A stretch of 64,000 bases of DNA from Paenibacillus_AB hodogayensis (GCF_039536325.1 NZ_BAAAYO010000018.1:136594-200593), one strand, 5' to 3'. Positions 1 to 8,936 are shown, counted from the first letter of the stretch. A program made the numbers and translations. The notes: generated by a model not told the origin, from the sequence alone.

Positions 1-20
1 GGATCGGTTCAACGCCAGGC

Positions 21-335
21 ACAACACAAAAAAAGCCTTCCCTCTCTGTTTACAGAGACGAAAGACTGTGACGTCTTGCGCGGTACCACTCCGAATTCAC
101 GCCATTGACGGCATGCACTCTGCGGATAAAGAGCTCCCGGACTACTGGCAACCCTTATATCCTCCTGAAGATAACGGTCAGGATGCCGGCTCGGCCTACT
201 TCCCTATCATGGGTTCAGCGAGCAACTCCAAGGCGAGTTCCGGTTTTCCTTGCGGCTGTTTCGCACCAACCAACAGCTCTCTGATCGCTTAGAAAAGCGT
301 ACTATTCCTTTTCAACGTATTCGGTATTAAAACTA
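21..335 (-). promoter_or_regulatory. T-box leader riboswitch (minus strand)
   Basis: Read on the minus strand, positions 93-77 carry the T-box core GGAGTGGTACCGCG, which pairs with the acceptor end of uncharged tRNA. It is followed by a terminator hairpin (68-28) ending in seven T. Upstream are the features expected of stem I, including an AGAGAG motif near 280 and a GAAC element near 240. The controlled gene, probably an aminoacyl-tRNA synthetase or an amino-acid biosynthesis or transport gene, lies beyond the left edge. The specifier codon could not be assigned by eye, so the amino acid is unknown. The 5' boundary is approximate. Confidence 0.85.
28..68 (-). terminator. T-box terminator hairpin
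   Basis: On the minus strand an imperfect stem (arms at about 68-53 and 50-35, with G-U pairs) is followed by seven T at 34-28. This is the terminator half of the T-box switch; the antiterminator would use the GGTACCGCG segment just upstream. Confidence 0.8.
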
Positions 336-758
336 TGCTATAACACCTTCGCCTCGTTGTCAAATGCTTTAGGCTTTTTTTTAATCACATACCCTCGGTT
401 ACCTTCGGCTGCCTTTATCCTAGAGCGCGTGTACGCCGCTTCCGCCAGCTTTTAGATCAATACAAAAAAATTATATTATCCCGTATATGGGATTTTTCCA
501 TGAAATTTGCTCGTGTGAAAGCCCCTTGAGTATGAGAGCCTAACTATTTAGTCTTTATGTAAAAAACCAAACATTAAACTGGACAACAATGGTGGTTTTG
601 CTTAAATCAAATATCAACAACAAACTTTCAAAGCCTATACAAAAAGCGATGAGAATTTTATTTCTTCTCATCGCGTTGCGGCTCTTCCTCAAAATCAGTG
701 CTCGACGTGATGGGAAGGTCCAGAGAGCCTCTAACGTCCTTATAAAGGATGAGGAGAT
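336..758. other. Gene-free stretch upstream of the T-box leader
   Basis: No convincing gene. It is AT-rich. A small open frame at 589-882 on the plus strand has no ribosome binding site, runs into the repeat described next, and is not credible. The stretch holds a short plus-strand hairpin with a T-run near 477-497 and a stronger minus-strand terminator at 641-674. Confidence 0.6.
641..674 (-). terminator. Intrinsic terminator, minus strand
   Basis: A perfect 10-bp stem (GCGATGAGAA with TTCTCATCGC, 9-nt loop) is followed on the minus strand by TTTTT. It lies downstream, in the minus direction, of the stem-loop repeat at 759-990 and no protein gene precedes it. It could end a non-coding transcript from that repeat. 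Confidence 0.6.
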
Positions 759-990
759 TTGTACGATTCTTCACACAAGTTGTCTCCAAAGCAATTCCAA
801 TTCATGCCTGTTGTGCGAAAAGTCGTACAAAAAGCAAGACGCGGCATTTAAAAAGCGAAAATTTATACGGTATTTCATATAAAACACTCGTCATCGCCTG
901 GAAAAGACCGTTTCCTGTATGAAATATCGTACAAAGCAGCCTTCCTTCCAACGACCTTCTCTCCCGCGCTACAGTCAACGTCATCATGGG
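759..990 (+). repeat. Left copy of a structured repeat (two stem-loops)
   Basis: Two neighbouring imperfect inverted repeats: 759-778 with 811-830 (20-bp arms, 3 differences) and about 864-881 with 917-935. All arms share a TTGTACGA-type end. The part from about 823 to 990 recurs at roughly 90% identity, inverted, at 63768-63935. Several arm differences keep G-U pairing when this strand is read as RNA. No transposase gene or coding potential was seen. It may be a miniature transposable element, a REP-like sequence or a structured RNA. Confidence 0.7.
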
Positions 991-1096
991 TCCAGACCAA
1001 GCCCATTTCGAACCTAAAAGGGTGTTTGACTAGACCACACCACTAACGTCATGGAATATGTTGTTATTATAAAAAAATGGGTGGGGGGAAATTACA

Positions 1097-2248
1097 TTGG
1101 CTATCCGCTACAGCATCGTCATTCCAACCTATAATCGAGCCCCGCAGCTGTTGCTCACACTCGCATCCTTTGAAACCCAAACTTATCAGAAGCAACTGTT
1201 CGAAGTGATTGTAGCTGATGACGGTTCTACAGATGGAACGAAGGAAATGGTTGAAGGCTTCCAAGCATCCTACCCTCTTATCTATGTATTCCATCCGGAA
1301 CAACGCGGTCGATCTGCCGTTAGAAATTTGGGGCTGCGCCAAGCGAGAGGGCTGTACATCATCTTCTGCGATGCTGACTTTTTGGTGCTGCCTGAGTTCA
1401 TTAGCATTGTGAGCCGTTATCACCGCAAATATCCCAAAGCGGTGCTTTCAGGCTTTCCTTACTCATGGGATAATGCTTATACCCATTATTACCCTGGGTT
1501 TTCCCCTGAGGAAAAAGAACATTTTCGTAGCACACTTACACAATCCAACGTATGGAGGGCAGACTTTGATACAGCGAATGATATTATTCCGCTAATTACG
1601 CCAGAAGATATCCTTCGCCAAACAGATGCATTGTCAAAAGTTGCTTTCCCCTCAAGAGTTCCCCCCAATATCAAAAAGCAATTTGCCTCAACGGATGTAG
1701 CTCCCTGGATGTTATTAGTTACTCGTTGTGTATCAATGAGACGCAGCCATTTGACTCGTATTAGAGGTTTCAATGAACGGTTTGTACTCTATGGACTCGA
1801 AGACTGGGACCTTGGCTATAGGCTGCATCGATTGAAGATCCCTTTTTATTGCATCAAAGAGGTTGTCGGCTATCACCAGGAACATCCAACCTACTTAAGA
1901 GGGGAAGTCTTAAATACTGAAAATCTGAAAATCATGTTTGAAACCTACGGGTTCAATGACTCCTCCTTAAATTTATTTGCCCTTGTACCCCCATCCGAGG
2001 ATTTGGAGACTTACAAAAATACGCTGCGGGTATTGCGCAGGGGAATCCGTTCTAAGTTAACACGTCCGTCAGCACTGTTGTTGAGGAGAACACTAAGAAT
2101 GGCAGCCAAACAGTTCTTTCAACCCAACAATACCCCAGCCTACAAAAAAACATTGCAAAAGATTAAAAAAGAATCAATGAACAGGAAAAGTCGAGTCGCT
2201 CACGTTTTACGAGAAATGGTGCTGAAGTCTGAAAAGCTGGTAGAGTAA
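1097..2248 (+). CDS. Family 2 glycosyltransferase
   Basis: A 383-residue inverting GT-A glycosyltransferase that transfers a sugar from a nucleotide sugar, probably to a cell-surface glycan. The N-terminus has the GT2 opening IVIPTYNRA (residues about 7-15), VADDGSTDGT at about 39-48, and the metal-binding FCDADF near 90-95. A galactosyltransferase-type C-terminal segment with LEDWDLGYRL near residues 233-242 suggests the glyco_transf_7C domain. The start is TTG, preceded by GGGGGGAAA at good spacing. The C-terminus is basic. It stands alone between the repeat region and a terminator, and looks AT-richer than the genes from 6 kb onward, which hints at acquisition. The acceptor and donor cannot be told from sequence. 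Confidence 0.85.
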   Translation: MAIRYSIVIPTYNRAPQLLLTLASFETQTYQKQLFEVIVADDGSTDGTKEMVEGFQASYPLIYVFHPEQRGRSAVRNLGLRQARGLYIIFCDADFLVLPEFISIVSRYHRKYPKAVLSGFPYSWDNAYTHYYPGFSPEEKEHFRSTLTQSNVWRADFDTANDIIPLITPEDILRQTDALSKVAFPSRVPPNIKKQFASTDVAPWMLLVTRCVSMRRSHLTRIRGFNERFVLYGLEDWDLGYRLHRLKIPFYCIKEVVGYHQEHPTYLRGEVLNTENLKIMFETYGFNDSSLNLFALVPPSEDLETYKNTLRVLRRGIRSKLTRPSALLLRRTLRMAAKQFFQPNNTPAYKKTLQKIKKESMNRKSRVAHVLREMVLKSEKLVE

Positions 2249-2492
2249 CATTATTCGTTTTCAACGTGCAACTCGTATCGCATTTGTCCCGATGATATGC
2301 AAGAGATGACCCGAGACCTATTTGTTATATGCCTTCGTTGCATGGTAAGTATCGACAATTCGATTGAGCTTGCTCCCGTTGCCGACTCGCCGATGCAGAT
2401 CGCAGCGGCAGATTTCGATTGCCTGCTCTCTCCGCTTCGCTACGGTCCGCACGATCGCCCCCCTTAGAGGGGTTCACCTTTCTTTACAGACT

Positions 2493-2522
2493 AAAAGACA
2501 CCCCTGCGGGTGTCCTTTCGTT
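2493..2522 (+). terminator. Intrinsic terminator after the glycosyltransferase
   Basis: Stem GACACCC-CTGC-GGGTGTC with a T-rich tail (CTTTCGTTT) on the plus strand and TTTTAG on the other strand. It can serve both the glycosyltransferase and the convergent protease gene. The rest of 2249-2600 shows no gene. Confidence 0.7.
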
Positions 2523-2600
2523 TGTATGGAGGCGAAGCGTGGCATGGCAAATTCACAAATTGTCGCCGCGGGATGCCCGGATTCTTGATAAGGTACAAAT

Positions 2601-2984
2601 CTAATCTTTAGCCAGTACGGTCAGTTCCTTCGAATCAATGACCAGCCCAGCTGGACGGATATAATCAAACCCAAGTATACCGTTTATTTCCATTCCGTAA
2701 TGCATGTCTCCAATTTCTACTTCAAATGCAGACAACGCAGTCTCTCCTACCTTCACAAAATCAAAATGCTTGGAATATACAACCTCTACTCCACCTACGC
2801 CCCTGATCTTGTTCAGAAAATCGCCAGGTTCTACTTTAACCCCTATGACGTCCACCGCATCCGCGCTGAAAATGGTTCCGGCCGATCCCGTGTCGAGCAA
2901 CACATTCTTCAGATGAAGTTCTTCGCCTCGATAACAAATCGTTACTTCTATAAAGGGGAGTCCATTCCTTACGTCTATGTTCAT
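2601..2984 (-). CDS. Retropepsin-like aspartic protease
   Basis: A 127-residue single-domain protein with the catalytic LLDTGSAGT motif (about residues 29-37) and a second beta-rich half containing GILGFDYI. This fits clan AA, retropepsin-like proteases, which work as dimers with one DTG motif per chain. There is no signal peptide or membrane segment, so it is cytoplasmic. ATG at 2984 overlaps the TGA of the upstream gene (ATGA), so the two are translationally coupled; the longer open frame upstream is therefore not used. Substrate unknown. Confidence 0.8.
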   Translation of the reverse strand: MNIDVRNGLPFIEVTICYRGEELHLKNVLLDTGSAGTIFSADAVDVIGVKVEPGDFLNKIRGVGGVEVVYSKHFDFVKVGETALSAFEVEIGDMHYGMEINGILGFDYIRPAGLVIDSKELTVLAKD

Positions 2985-3238
2985 CGGGGTCCTCGAACCC
3001 CTGCCCATTTCTCCCGAAGCTCCAGCTTTTCGCGAGATGTATGAAAGAAGCCGTATTCCCGATATGGATGAGCCCGATGCAATTCATAATAGCGCTTCAT
3101 GGCAACGGAGGAATCATCAAAACGATCAATGACAGCCACCTCGTCAACGAGCCAGTACCCTCCCTCCGAACGAGACTTTAACGCCTCGCAGACAACCCAT
3201 TCATTAGGAAACTGTTCTCGAGCCTCTTCCCATTTCAT
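2981..3238 (-). CDS. Small conserved-looking protein coupled to the protease
   Basis: An 85-residue acidic and aromatic-rich soluble protein with no recognised domain. ATG at 3238 is preceded by GGGGGTGG, so it was preferred to TTG at 3253. Its stop codon overlaps the protease start by 4 bp, and the pair forms a two-gene operon. The tight coupling suggests it is a partner, substrate or regulator of the aspartic protease; this is inference. No transmembrane segment or zinc motif is visible. Confidence 0.65.
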   Translation of the reverse strand: MKWEEAREQFPNEWVVCEALKSRSEGGYWLVDEVAVIDRFDDSSVAMKRYYELHRAHPYREYGFFHTSREKLELREKWAGVRGPR

Positions 3239-3435
3239 CCTTGCCACCCCCAAATTTAGCTATCTTGATTATAGCATAAGAGCCTATCCAGAAAAATACA
3301 CGTGGTTCGGTGTGACAATCGAATGACTCTTCGGAAGTAACTATTCACTTTTGTAATCAGGGAAAAATCACATTCTGCCGAAGCATCAACGCGCTTCGCG
3401 TCACGTATCGTAGGATTCAGTCCGTTCCCTTGCTG

Positions 3436-3560
3436 CTACATGTTCCTGGAGGCACGTACGGTGTACAAGCGGTCGAAAATATGCCGGATCTCCGACTCCG
3501 AAATTCCTTGACCGCGATCCCATACGTCGACCGTCTGCTTCAAATTCATCTGATGAAGCC
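3436..3560 (-). pseudogene. Relic of a sensor histidine kinase (C-terminal end)
   Basis: On the minus strand about 40 codons before TAG (3438-3436) read VDVWDRGQGISESEIRHIF followed by DRLYT. This is the G1/F-box region of a HATPase domain as found at the end of OmpR-linked kinases. Nothing of the dimerisation domain or ATP lid remains and there is no start. The surrounding gap (3239-3635) has no other gene. It is the remains of a lost two-component system. Confidence 0.75.
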
Positions 3561-3635
3561 GTCTATTCTTGCAGACAAGCTAACTTCTCCCCTCCGTGCA
3601 TCCTCAGCAACCGCTCACCAGTGCAGCAGTCCGGC

Positions 3636-4937
3636 TCACATGGACGCTCCATGCCGTATCAGCACCTTCTTCACGCTCTCGCTCCCCGTTGCTTGCTGGG
3701 GAAGCTTCGTTCCTGCTTGGATAAGGCTCTCTGCAACCGCAGCGTAATCCCCACCCGGATTTTGAATGTGAAGCGATCCCCAGATGCAGCTGTTCAGAGG
3801 AGTCCCGCCGAATTCATTCAGAATATCCACGGACGCCCCATGCTCCAACAACAAGCGGACGATTGCAGCGTCGCCTTGCACCGCGGCGCGATGAAGTGCG
3901 GTCATCGCCCGATCGTTGCGGCGTGCATCTGCGGGAATACCGATCTCCAGCATAAGCCGCACAGCCTCTGCCCGATGCTCTCCAGCCGCATCCGCTAAGA
4001 CGCTTTGATCTTCCGGCTGAAGGGCTTGGACGATACCGGGATGCTCCCGCAAGAGGCGGCGGACCGTTTCTGTGTCGGCCCTCATAGAAGCAAGCAGCAG
4101 CTTCTGCTCAACGGAACTGTACGACAGCATCAGTTCCGTGATAGCTGCATGCCCCAACCGATCCGCAAGGAAAAGAGGTTTTGCGCCCGAGCCGATATGG
4201 TAGGCGTAAATGTGCTCTCCGGCGGCGGTAAAGTCCCCTTCTCCCACCTCGGCTTGGAGAGCCTTCGGGTTCTCCTTCAGAATGGTGCGGACAAGTTCGA
4301 GATCCCCCAGTTTACATGCCATGAAGATATCCGTCCGGGCGCCGCGTTTGATCAAATGTCTGCATTTGTCCGGATCATTTACGGCATATTGCGCCGGCGT
4401 ACTGTTATGGTCTATATCTCTCGTATCGATGTGAGCCCCATGATCTAGCAGGAAATCGACGACCTCCGGCGAAGTGGCGAAATGCAGAGGAACCTGCCCA
4501 TCCGGACCGCGCTGGTTGACTATGTCCGGCTCCTCCTCGACCATCCTTCGCAGAACATCCAGCATTCCCAATGCCGCCGCAGCATGCGGATCAACGTGAG
4601 CTCCCCTTTCGATCAGATAGCGGGACAAATCGTGATGGTCATGATGCAGAACGCCAAATCCTCCCGCCCACCAGCTGCTTTTGACATGGATGTCCGCCCC
4701 GTACCGCAACAGCACGTCCACCATCTCGCGACTTCCTCTATTCGCAGCAATGACAATCGCCGGCGTATCGAAAACAAACCATGGTTCGTCGATTTGCGCC
4801 GCAAGCGACGGATGGCTTTGCAGCAAAAGCTCTACCGCTTCTGCGTCGTTGCCGTTCACCGCCTGTTGGAATTGCTCGATGGCTTTGGTGTCCGGTTCAT
4901 TCATTGAAATGTTCGAATTGTTGTTCGTTTCGGTCAT
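3636..4937 (-). CDS. Ankyrin-repeat protein
   Basis: A 433-residue cytoplasmic protein built almost wholly of ankyrin repeats. Recognisable units include DTPAIVIAANRGSREMVDVL, LLLEHGASVDILNEFGGTPL and VPLHFATSPEVVDFLLDHGA. Repeats run from about residue 35 to the end, with a less regular stretch at about 180-250. No catalytic domain or signal peptide is present. The ATG at 4937 follows GGAGGAGTGATAAGG and was preferred to the longer frame. Ankyrin repeats bind proteins; the partner is unknown. Monocistronic. Confidence 0.85.
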   Translation of the reverse strand: MTETNNNSNISMNEPDTKAIEQFQQAVNGNDAEAVELLLQSHPSLAAQIDEPWFVFDTPAIVIAANRGSREMVDVLLRYGADIHVKSSWWAGGFGVLHHDHHDLSRYLIERGAHVDPHAAAALGMLDVLRRMVEEEPDIVNQRGPDGQVPLHFATSPEVVDFLLDHGAHIDTRDIDHNSTPAQYAVNDPDKCRHLIKRGARTDIFMACKLGDLELVRTILKENPKALQAEVGEGDFTAAGEHIYAYHIGSGAKPLFLADRLGHAAITELMLSYSSVEQKLLLASMRADTETVRRLLREHPGIVQALQPEDQSVLADAAGEHRAEAVRLMLEIGIPADARRNDRAMTALHRAAVQGDAAIVRLLLEHGASVDILNEFGGTPLNSCIWGSLHIQNPGGDYAAVAESLIQAGTKLPQQATGSESVKKVLIRHGASM

Positions 4938-5113
4938 GACCTTATCACTCCTCCATTGCTCTAGAGCTTGCCTCCATTTAGCTGCGGCGTATCTTGGCAT
5001 ATCTTGCTAGGCTTGTATTCCTATTATAAATGCTACTGATCCTCTGCGCTATCTGTAGCGGCGAGTGGAAAGGCCATTCTGTAATGTTTTCGTTAGGGTA
5101 GCACTAGCTGCAT

Positions 5114-5719
5114 TTAGGGCTTTAAGTGCTCTACAGATGCGAATGAACCTAATTCGAAATGTCCGGATACATATGATAATCGTGTTATCGAACATTCCGG
5201 GACCAGATTGCTCTGTACCGCCACAAAATTAGGGTGCCAAACGTTTAGTTGGTCTTCAGAGAATGATTGAACCAAAAAATCGGTTATTAATCCACCATGA
5301 GTTACCAATACAATGTTACTGCCAGTCGGATGGTTTTTGGACAATTCCAGTAATAAAGAACATAAGCGCTCGCCTGCCTGCTTCGCAGAATCACCAACGG
5401 GCGGTATATACTCAGGATCGCGCGTACACCGCTGCCACATGTCTATAAATTCTTCAAATGTTTGTTCAGGCAGATCTCCCCAGTTAGCGCGTTCGCGTAA
5501 ACGACTATCCTCTGAAACGGTTGCATTCGTTTTTATTGCGATAGGTTCGGCCGTTTCTTTGGCTCTTTTAAGGGGACTCGTAACAATGGCTGCAATTTGC
5601 AAGTTACAAAACCATCGAGCCGTCAATTGTGCTTGTAAGTTACCTTCTGTGGTAATGGAAACATCACCAATCGCTTTTTCTTTTATGGCATGCCTCACGA
5701 GAAAGAATGTTGAACTCAT
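5114..5719 (-). CDS. Histidine phosphatase family protein
   Basis: A 201-residue member of the phosphoglycerate-mutase-like (branch 1) histidine phosphatases. The phosphorylated histidine is in FFLVRHA near the N-terminus (the usual RHG is RHA here). SPLKRAKETAEP supplies the second arginine, LRERANWGD the acidic residue, and VLVTHGG the second histidine. AAAGGAG precedes the ATG. Substrate unknown; such proteins range from sugar phosphatases to signalling phosphatases. Monocistronic, and AT-richer than the cluster that follows. Confidence 0.85.
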   Translation of the reverse strand: MSSTFFLVRHAIKEKAIGDVSITTEGNLQAQLTARWFCNLQIAAIVTSPLKRAKETAEPIAIKTNATVSEDSRLRERANWGDLPEQTFEEFIDMWQRCTRDPEYIPPVGDSAKQAGERLCSLLLELSKNHPTGSNIVLVTHGGLITDFLVQSFSEDQLNVWHPNFVAVQSNLVPECSITRLSYVSGHFELGSFASVEHLKP

Positions 5720-6052
5720 TGAACAATCTCCTTTTTACTAATTTTATATATATCTAATTTAACACATGTCTAATTTAAAGGTATCATTTTTTTCTACTGC
5801 GAGGCTACAACATGCTGCCAGTTGGTTGAGAAATTAAGCAGCCCCCTTGCGTTGAACACAAGGGGGAATCTGCCATAGGTATGAAGGGTGCGATTCAGCA
5901 ATTAGAGAAACGAAACGCATCCCCGATGCTGCAGGGTAAACCGGATGTACGTTGAACTTTCCGGCATCAAGCTTGGGTTGCATACCATCGATCGATCGCA
6001 TTATTTGTTCTATAATCCGCTCATCGTGCGCCGCGTCCGGCGATTGCTTTTC
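5720..6052. other. Gene-free gap with one hairpin
   Basis: No gene seen. A strong hairpin at 5842-5866 (CCCCCTTG with CAAGGGGG) has only a weak T-rich tail on the minus strand, and may end or stabilise the GH127 transcript. Confidence 0.5.
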
Positions 6053-7891
6053 TTACCCCTTATACAACATTTCCTCCTGTCTCTCCCGCAGCCAAACCTG
6101 CATAAAGCCGGGCTCCCGATTATCCCAGAAGCAGTATGGAATCGCGGTAAACGTGCGCCCTTCCGGGCAAGCACCCCGAAGCACGGTAACAGGCGGTCCG
6201 AAATCCCTGGATCGCACGCATACGAGCGGCGCATGCTCGGGCACGACCAAGCTGTCGAATTGCAGATGGGCGTTATCCGCCTTCTCGACGCAATAGACGA
6301 GCGGTCCCCGCTCCAGAGCGATTCGGCCCGCATTATCCTCCACTTCATTGCGGCTGCGGACGCGCTTAACCGGCATCTCCATTTGCAGCTCGACCTGATC
6401 TCCCGCGCACCAAGCTCTCTCGACGACCAAGTAGCCGCTGTCCAACGCATAATCGCCCGCATCCAGCGCTTCGCCGTTTACGCGTACGGACATGCCGCGG
6501 CACCAGCCCGGATAGCGAAGACGCAGCTCGAAGCGGCGCGTCTCCGACGGCCATACGCTGATTTGAACGTCGCCGTCGTAAGGGTAAGCCGTTTTTTGCT
6601 CCAGCTTGACATCTGTTTCCGCCATTGTTACCTTCGTACCGCCCTGCACATATTGATTGACGACGATGCCGCGATCCGCAACCGAGTAAATATAGTGGCC
6701 TACGGAAGGCAGGAACCTGGACAGTTGAGTCGGACAGCACGAGCAGTCGAACCAGGGCACGCGATGATGGTCTCCGTGAGACGCAAGCGGGTTGACGTAG
6801 AAAAAGGTATCCCCTTCGAGCGAGATGCCCGCAGCGGCGCCGTTATACATGGCCCGCTCCACGATATCGGCGTATTTGCTATGTCCGTGAAGCAGGTTCA
6901 TCCGATGATTCCATAGCACCATGCCGACAGCGGCGCATGTTTCGCAGTAAGCCGTTTCGTTCGGCAAATGATAGTCGCGCGTAAAGCCCTCATTGTGCTT
7001 CGATTGACCGATGCCGCCCGTCACATACATATTGCGCTCGACGACACTGCTCCAAACCCGGTCCAGTGCGTCCATATATGCCTTATCGCCGGTCATTGCG
7101 GCCACGTCGGCCATCGCCGCATACAAATACATGGCGCGGACGGCGTGGCCGCTAACTTCCGACAGCTCGCTCACCGGCTTGTCGTCTTGACAGTACGCAG
7201 CCCCCATATCGTCGCGGTCCCATATTTCTCCCTTGCCGTGGCCATGCCCTCTCTCCTCCAGCAGCCAAAGCGCCAGCTTCCAGTAGCGCTCCTCGCCCGT
7301 CTCGCGGTAAAGGGCGACAAGCGCAAGCTCGATTTCCTCGTGCCCGTCGACCCAATGCCTTTTGCCGGGACCGAATACGTTGTCGTAATGATCCGCCAGC
7401 TTGCAGGCGGTGTCCAGCAGCTTGCTCTTGCCCGTGGCCTGCTTGTAGGCGATCGCCGCTTCGATCAGATGGCCGCCGCAGTACATCTCGTGTTTGTTCA
7501 TATCCGTCCACCGCTGCTCCGGCGTTACGAGCGAATAGTAAGTAAACAAATACCCGTCCTCTTCCTGCGCGGCGGCAATGAGGTCGATAATTCGGTCTGT
7601 TTGCGCTTCAAGCTCCGGGTCCGGGTGAATCATGAGCGAATACGAGGCCCCTTCCAGCAGCTTGTATACATCGGAATCGTCGAAAAAGATACCTTGGAAC
7701 GGCCCCTCGGCCAATCCGGCCGCCTTGGCGAAATTGGCGATTCGGCCGGTTCGCTCGCATTGCTCCAGACAAGCAAGAATCGTCGTTTCTTTCAACGCTT
7801 TTAATCGGGAAGCCCAAAACGTATCGTCGATCCAAACCCGATTGAACGGAACGGCTTGAAGCTTTTGATGGGAATTGGCAGATATGTCCAT
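6053..7891 (-). CDS. GH127 beta-L-arabinofuranosidase-like glycosidase
   Basis: A 612-residue cytoplasmic enzyme of the GH127 fold: an (alpha/alpha)6 barrel followed by beta domains. In characterised GH127 enzymes a glutamate and three cysteines bind zinc and one cysteine is the nucleophile. The matching residues are visible here as YCETCAAVG (about residues 323-331) and DCSCCPTQL (about 390-398). No signal peptide, so it probably acts on imported arabino-oligosaccharides. A GAGGAG site precedes the ATG. It is divergent from the AraC gene at 8026, the likely regulator. The araDBA operon at 54972-58886 could use the released arabinose. Confidence 0.88.
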   Translation of the reverse strand: MDISANSHQKLQAVPFNRVWIDDTFWASRLKALKETTILACLEQCERTGRIANFAKAAGLAEGPFQGIFFDDSDVYKLLEGASYSLMIHPDPELEAQTDRIIDLIAAAQEEDGYLFTYYSLVTPEQRWTDMNKHEMYCGGHLIEAAIAYKQATGKSKLLDTACKLADHYDNVFGPGKRHWVDGHEEIELALVALYRETGEERYWKLALWLLEERGHGHGKGEIWDRDDMGAAYCQDDKPVSELSEVSGHAVRAMYLYAAMADVAAMTGDKAYMDALDRVWSSVVERNMYVTGGIGQSKHNEGFTRDYHLPNETAYCETCAAVGMVLWNHRMNLLHGHSKYADIVERAMYNGAAAGISLEGDTFFYVNPLASHGDHHRVPWFDCSCCPTQLSRFLPSVGHYIYSVADRGIVVNQYVQGGTKVTMAETDVKLEQKTAYPYDGDVQISVWPSETRRFELRLRYPGWCRGMSVRVNGEALDAGDYALDSGYLVVERAWCAGDQVELQMEMPVKRVRSRNEVEDNAGRIALERGPLVYCVEKADNAHLQFDSLVVPEHAPLVCVRSRDFGPPVTVLRGACPEGRTFTAIPYCFWDNREPGFMQVWLRERQEEMLYKG

Positions 7892-8025
7892 ACTAGCACT
7901 CCTCTGAAGAATAGTAGGATTTCACTCTATTTCCCCTCCATCATATATGCTATATTTGTTTCAAAATACGCCTTTTCTTAACTATTCGCTTGCACGATTT
8001 AAACTTTCCCGGGAGGCATACGCAA

Positions 8026-8925
8026 ATGGAAACGGGGACTGCGCTTTATATGACCGCTCCTCCTATGCCGTTCTATCTCATCGGCGGCAAGGATAGATAC
8101 GCGCCCGGCCAGGAGCATCCCGATCGGTATGCGCTCGGCGTATTCGATATGCTGCTTGTGAAGAGCGGCGTGCTCCGCATGGCCGAAGAAGGCCGCAGTT
8201 ACGACGTCGGCGCCGGACAAGCGCTTATTTTGCGGCCAGACCTGCATCATTACCCCACCGAACCTTGCGGCGAAGAGACGCATTTTTACTGGCTGCATTT
8301 CTTTCCTGCAAGCGAATGGCGGGAGAGCTCGGACGAATCGCTCGTTCACCCATCGCCCATGGACTCGCCCGCGCCGCAGACGCAGCGCGCCCGAACGGGC
8401 CTGCCGTCGGAGCGCACCAGCACGATCGTCCTTCCCAAACATGGCACGCTCCCCTCGCCCGGCAAAACGTTCGACGCGCTCGAGCAGCTCTTGCTATCGG
8501 AGCGGCAGCCGCAATCTTCGGCGCTATGGCAGCAGCAAGCGATCTTTTTCGAGCTAGTCAAGGATATGCACCGGGGCCAAAAGACCGTTCGCGATACGCA
8601 AGCCGTACGGCTGGCCGAGCAAGCGGAAGCGTTCCTGAAGCAAAATTACCGGAATCCGGTGACGAACGCCATGCTGGGAGAGGCGCTGCATTTTCATCCC
8701 AATTACATTTCGCGCTGCATGCAGAAGGTAACGGGCTATACCCCGATCGACTACTTGATCCAGTATCGTCTGGAGCAAGCCAAGCTGCTGCTTATGAAAA
8801 CGGAGCTGTCCGTCATGCGGATCGCGGAGGAAGTCGGCTTCCATCAGCCGGCTTACTTCTCCCGCTGCTTCTCCCGCAAAGAAGGGATCACCCCTCTCCA
8901 GTTCCGCAAAAAGTTTATGAAGTAA
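8026..8925 (+). CDS. AraC-family transcriptional regulator
   Basis: A 299-residue protein with an N-terminal cupin-like sensor half (GAGQALILRPDLHHY near residues 65-79) and a C-terminal double HTH from about residue 205 (PVTNAMLGEALHFHPNYIS; RIAEEVGFHQPAYFSRCFSR). The start ATG at 8026 has GGGAGG ahead; the longer frame was rejected. It is divergent from the GH127 gene and probably activates it or the neighbouring cluster in response to an oligosaccharide. Confidence 0.88.
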   Translation: METGTALYMTAPPMPFYLIGGKDRYAPGQEHPDRYALGVFDMLLVKSGVLRMAEEGRSYDVGAGQALILRPDLHHYPTEPCGEETHFYWLHFFPASEWRESSDESLVHPSPMDSPAPQTQRARTGLPSERTSTIVLPKHGTLPSPGKTFDALEQLLLSERQPQSSALWQQQAIFFELVKDMHRGQKTVRDTQAVRLAEQAEAFLKQNYRNPVTNAMLGEALHFHPNYISRCMQKVTGYTPIDYLIQYRLEQAKLLLMKTELSVMRIAEEVGFHQPAYFSRCFSRKEGITPLQFRKKFMK

Positions 8926-8936
8926 ACACAAAGAAA

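Noticed and set aside
589..882. 97-residue plus-strand frame as a gene
   Set aside because: No ribosome binding site; it runs through a terminator hairpin and both stem-loops of the repeat.
5945..6916. 323-residue plus-strand open frame
   Set aside because: Antisense to the GH127 gene; no ribosome binding site and Arg-, His- and Ala-rich nonsense typical of shadow frames.
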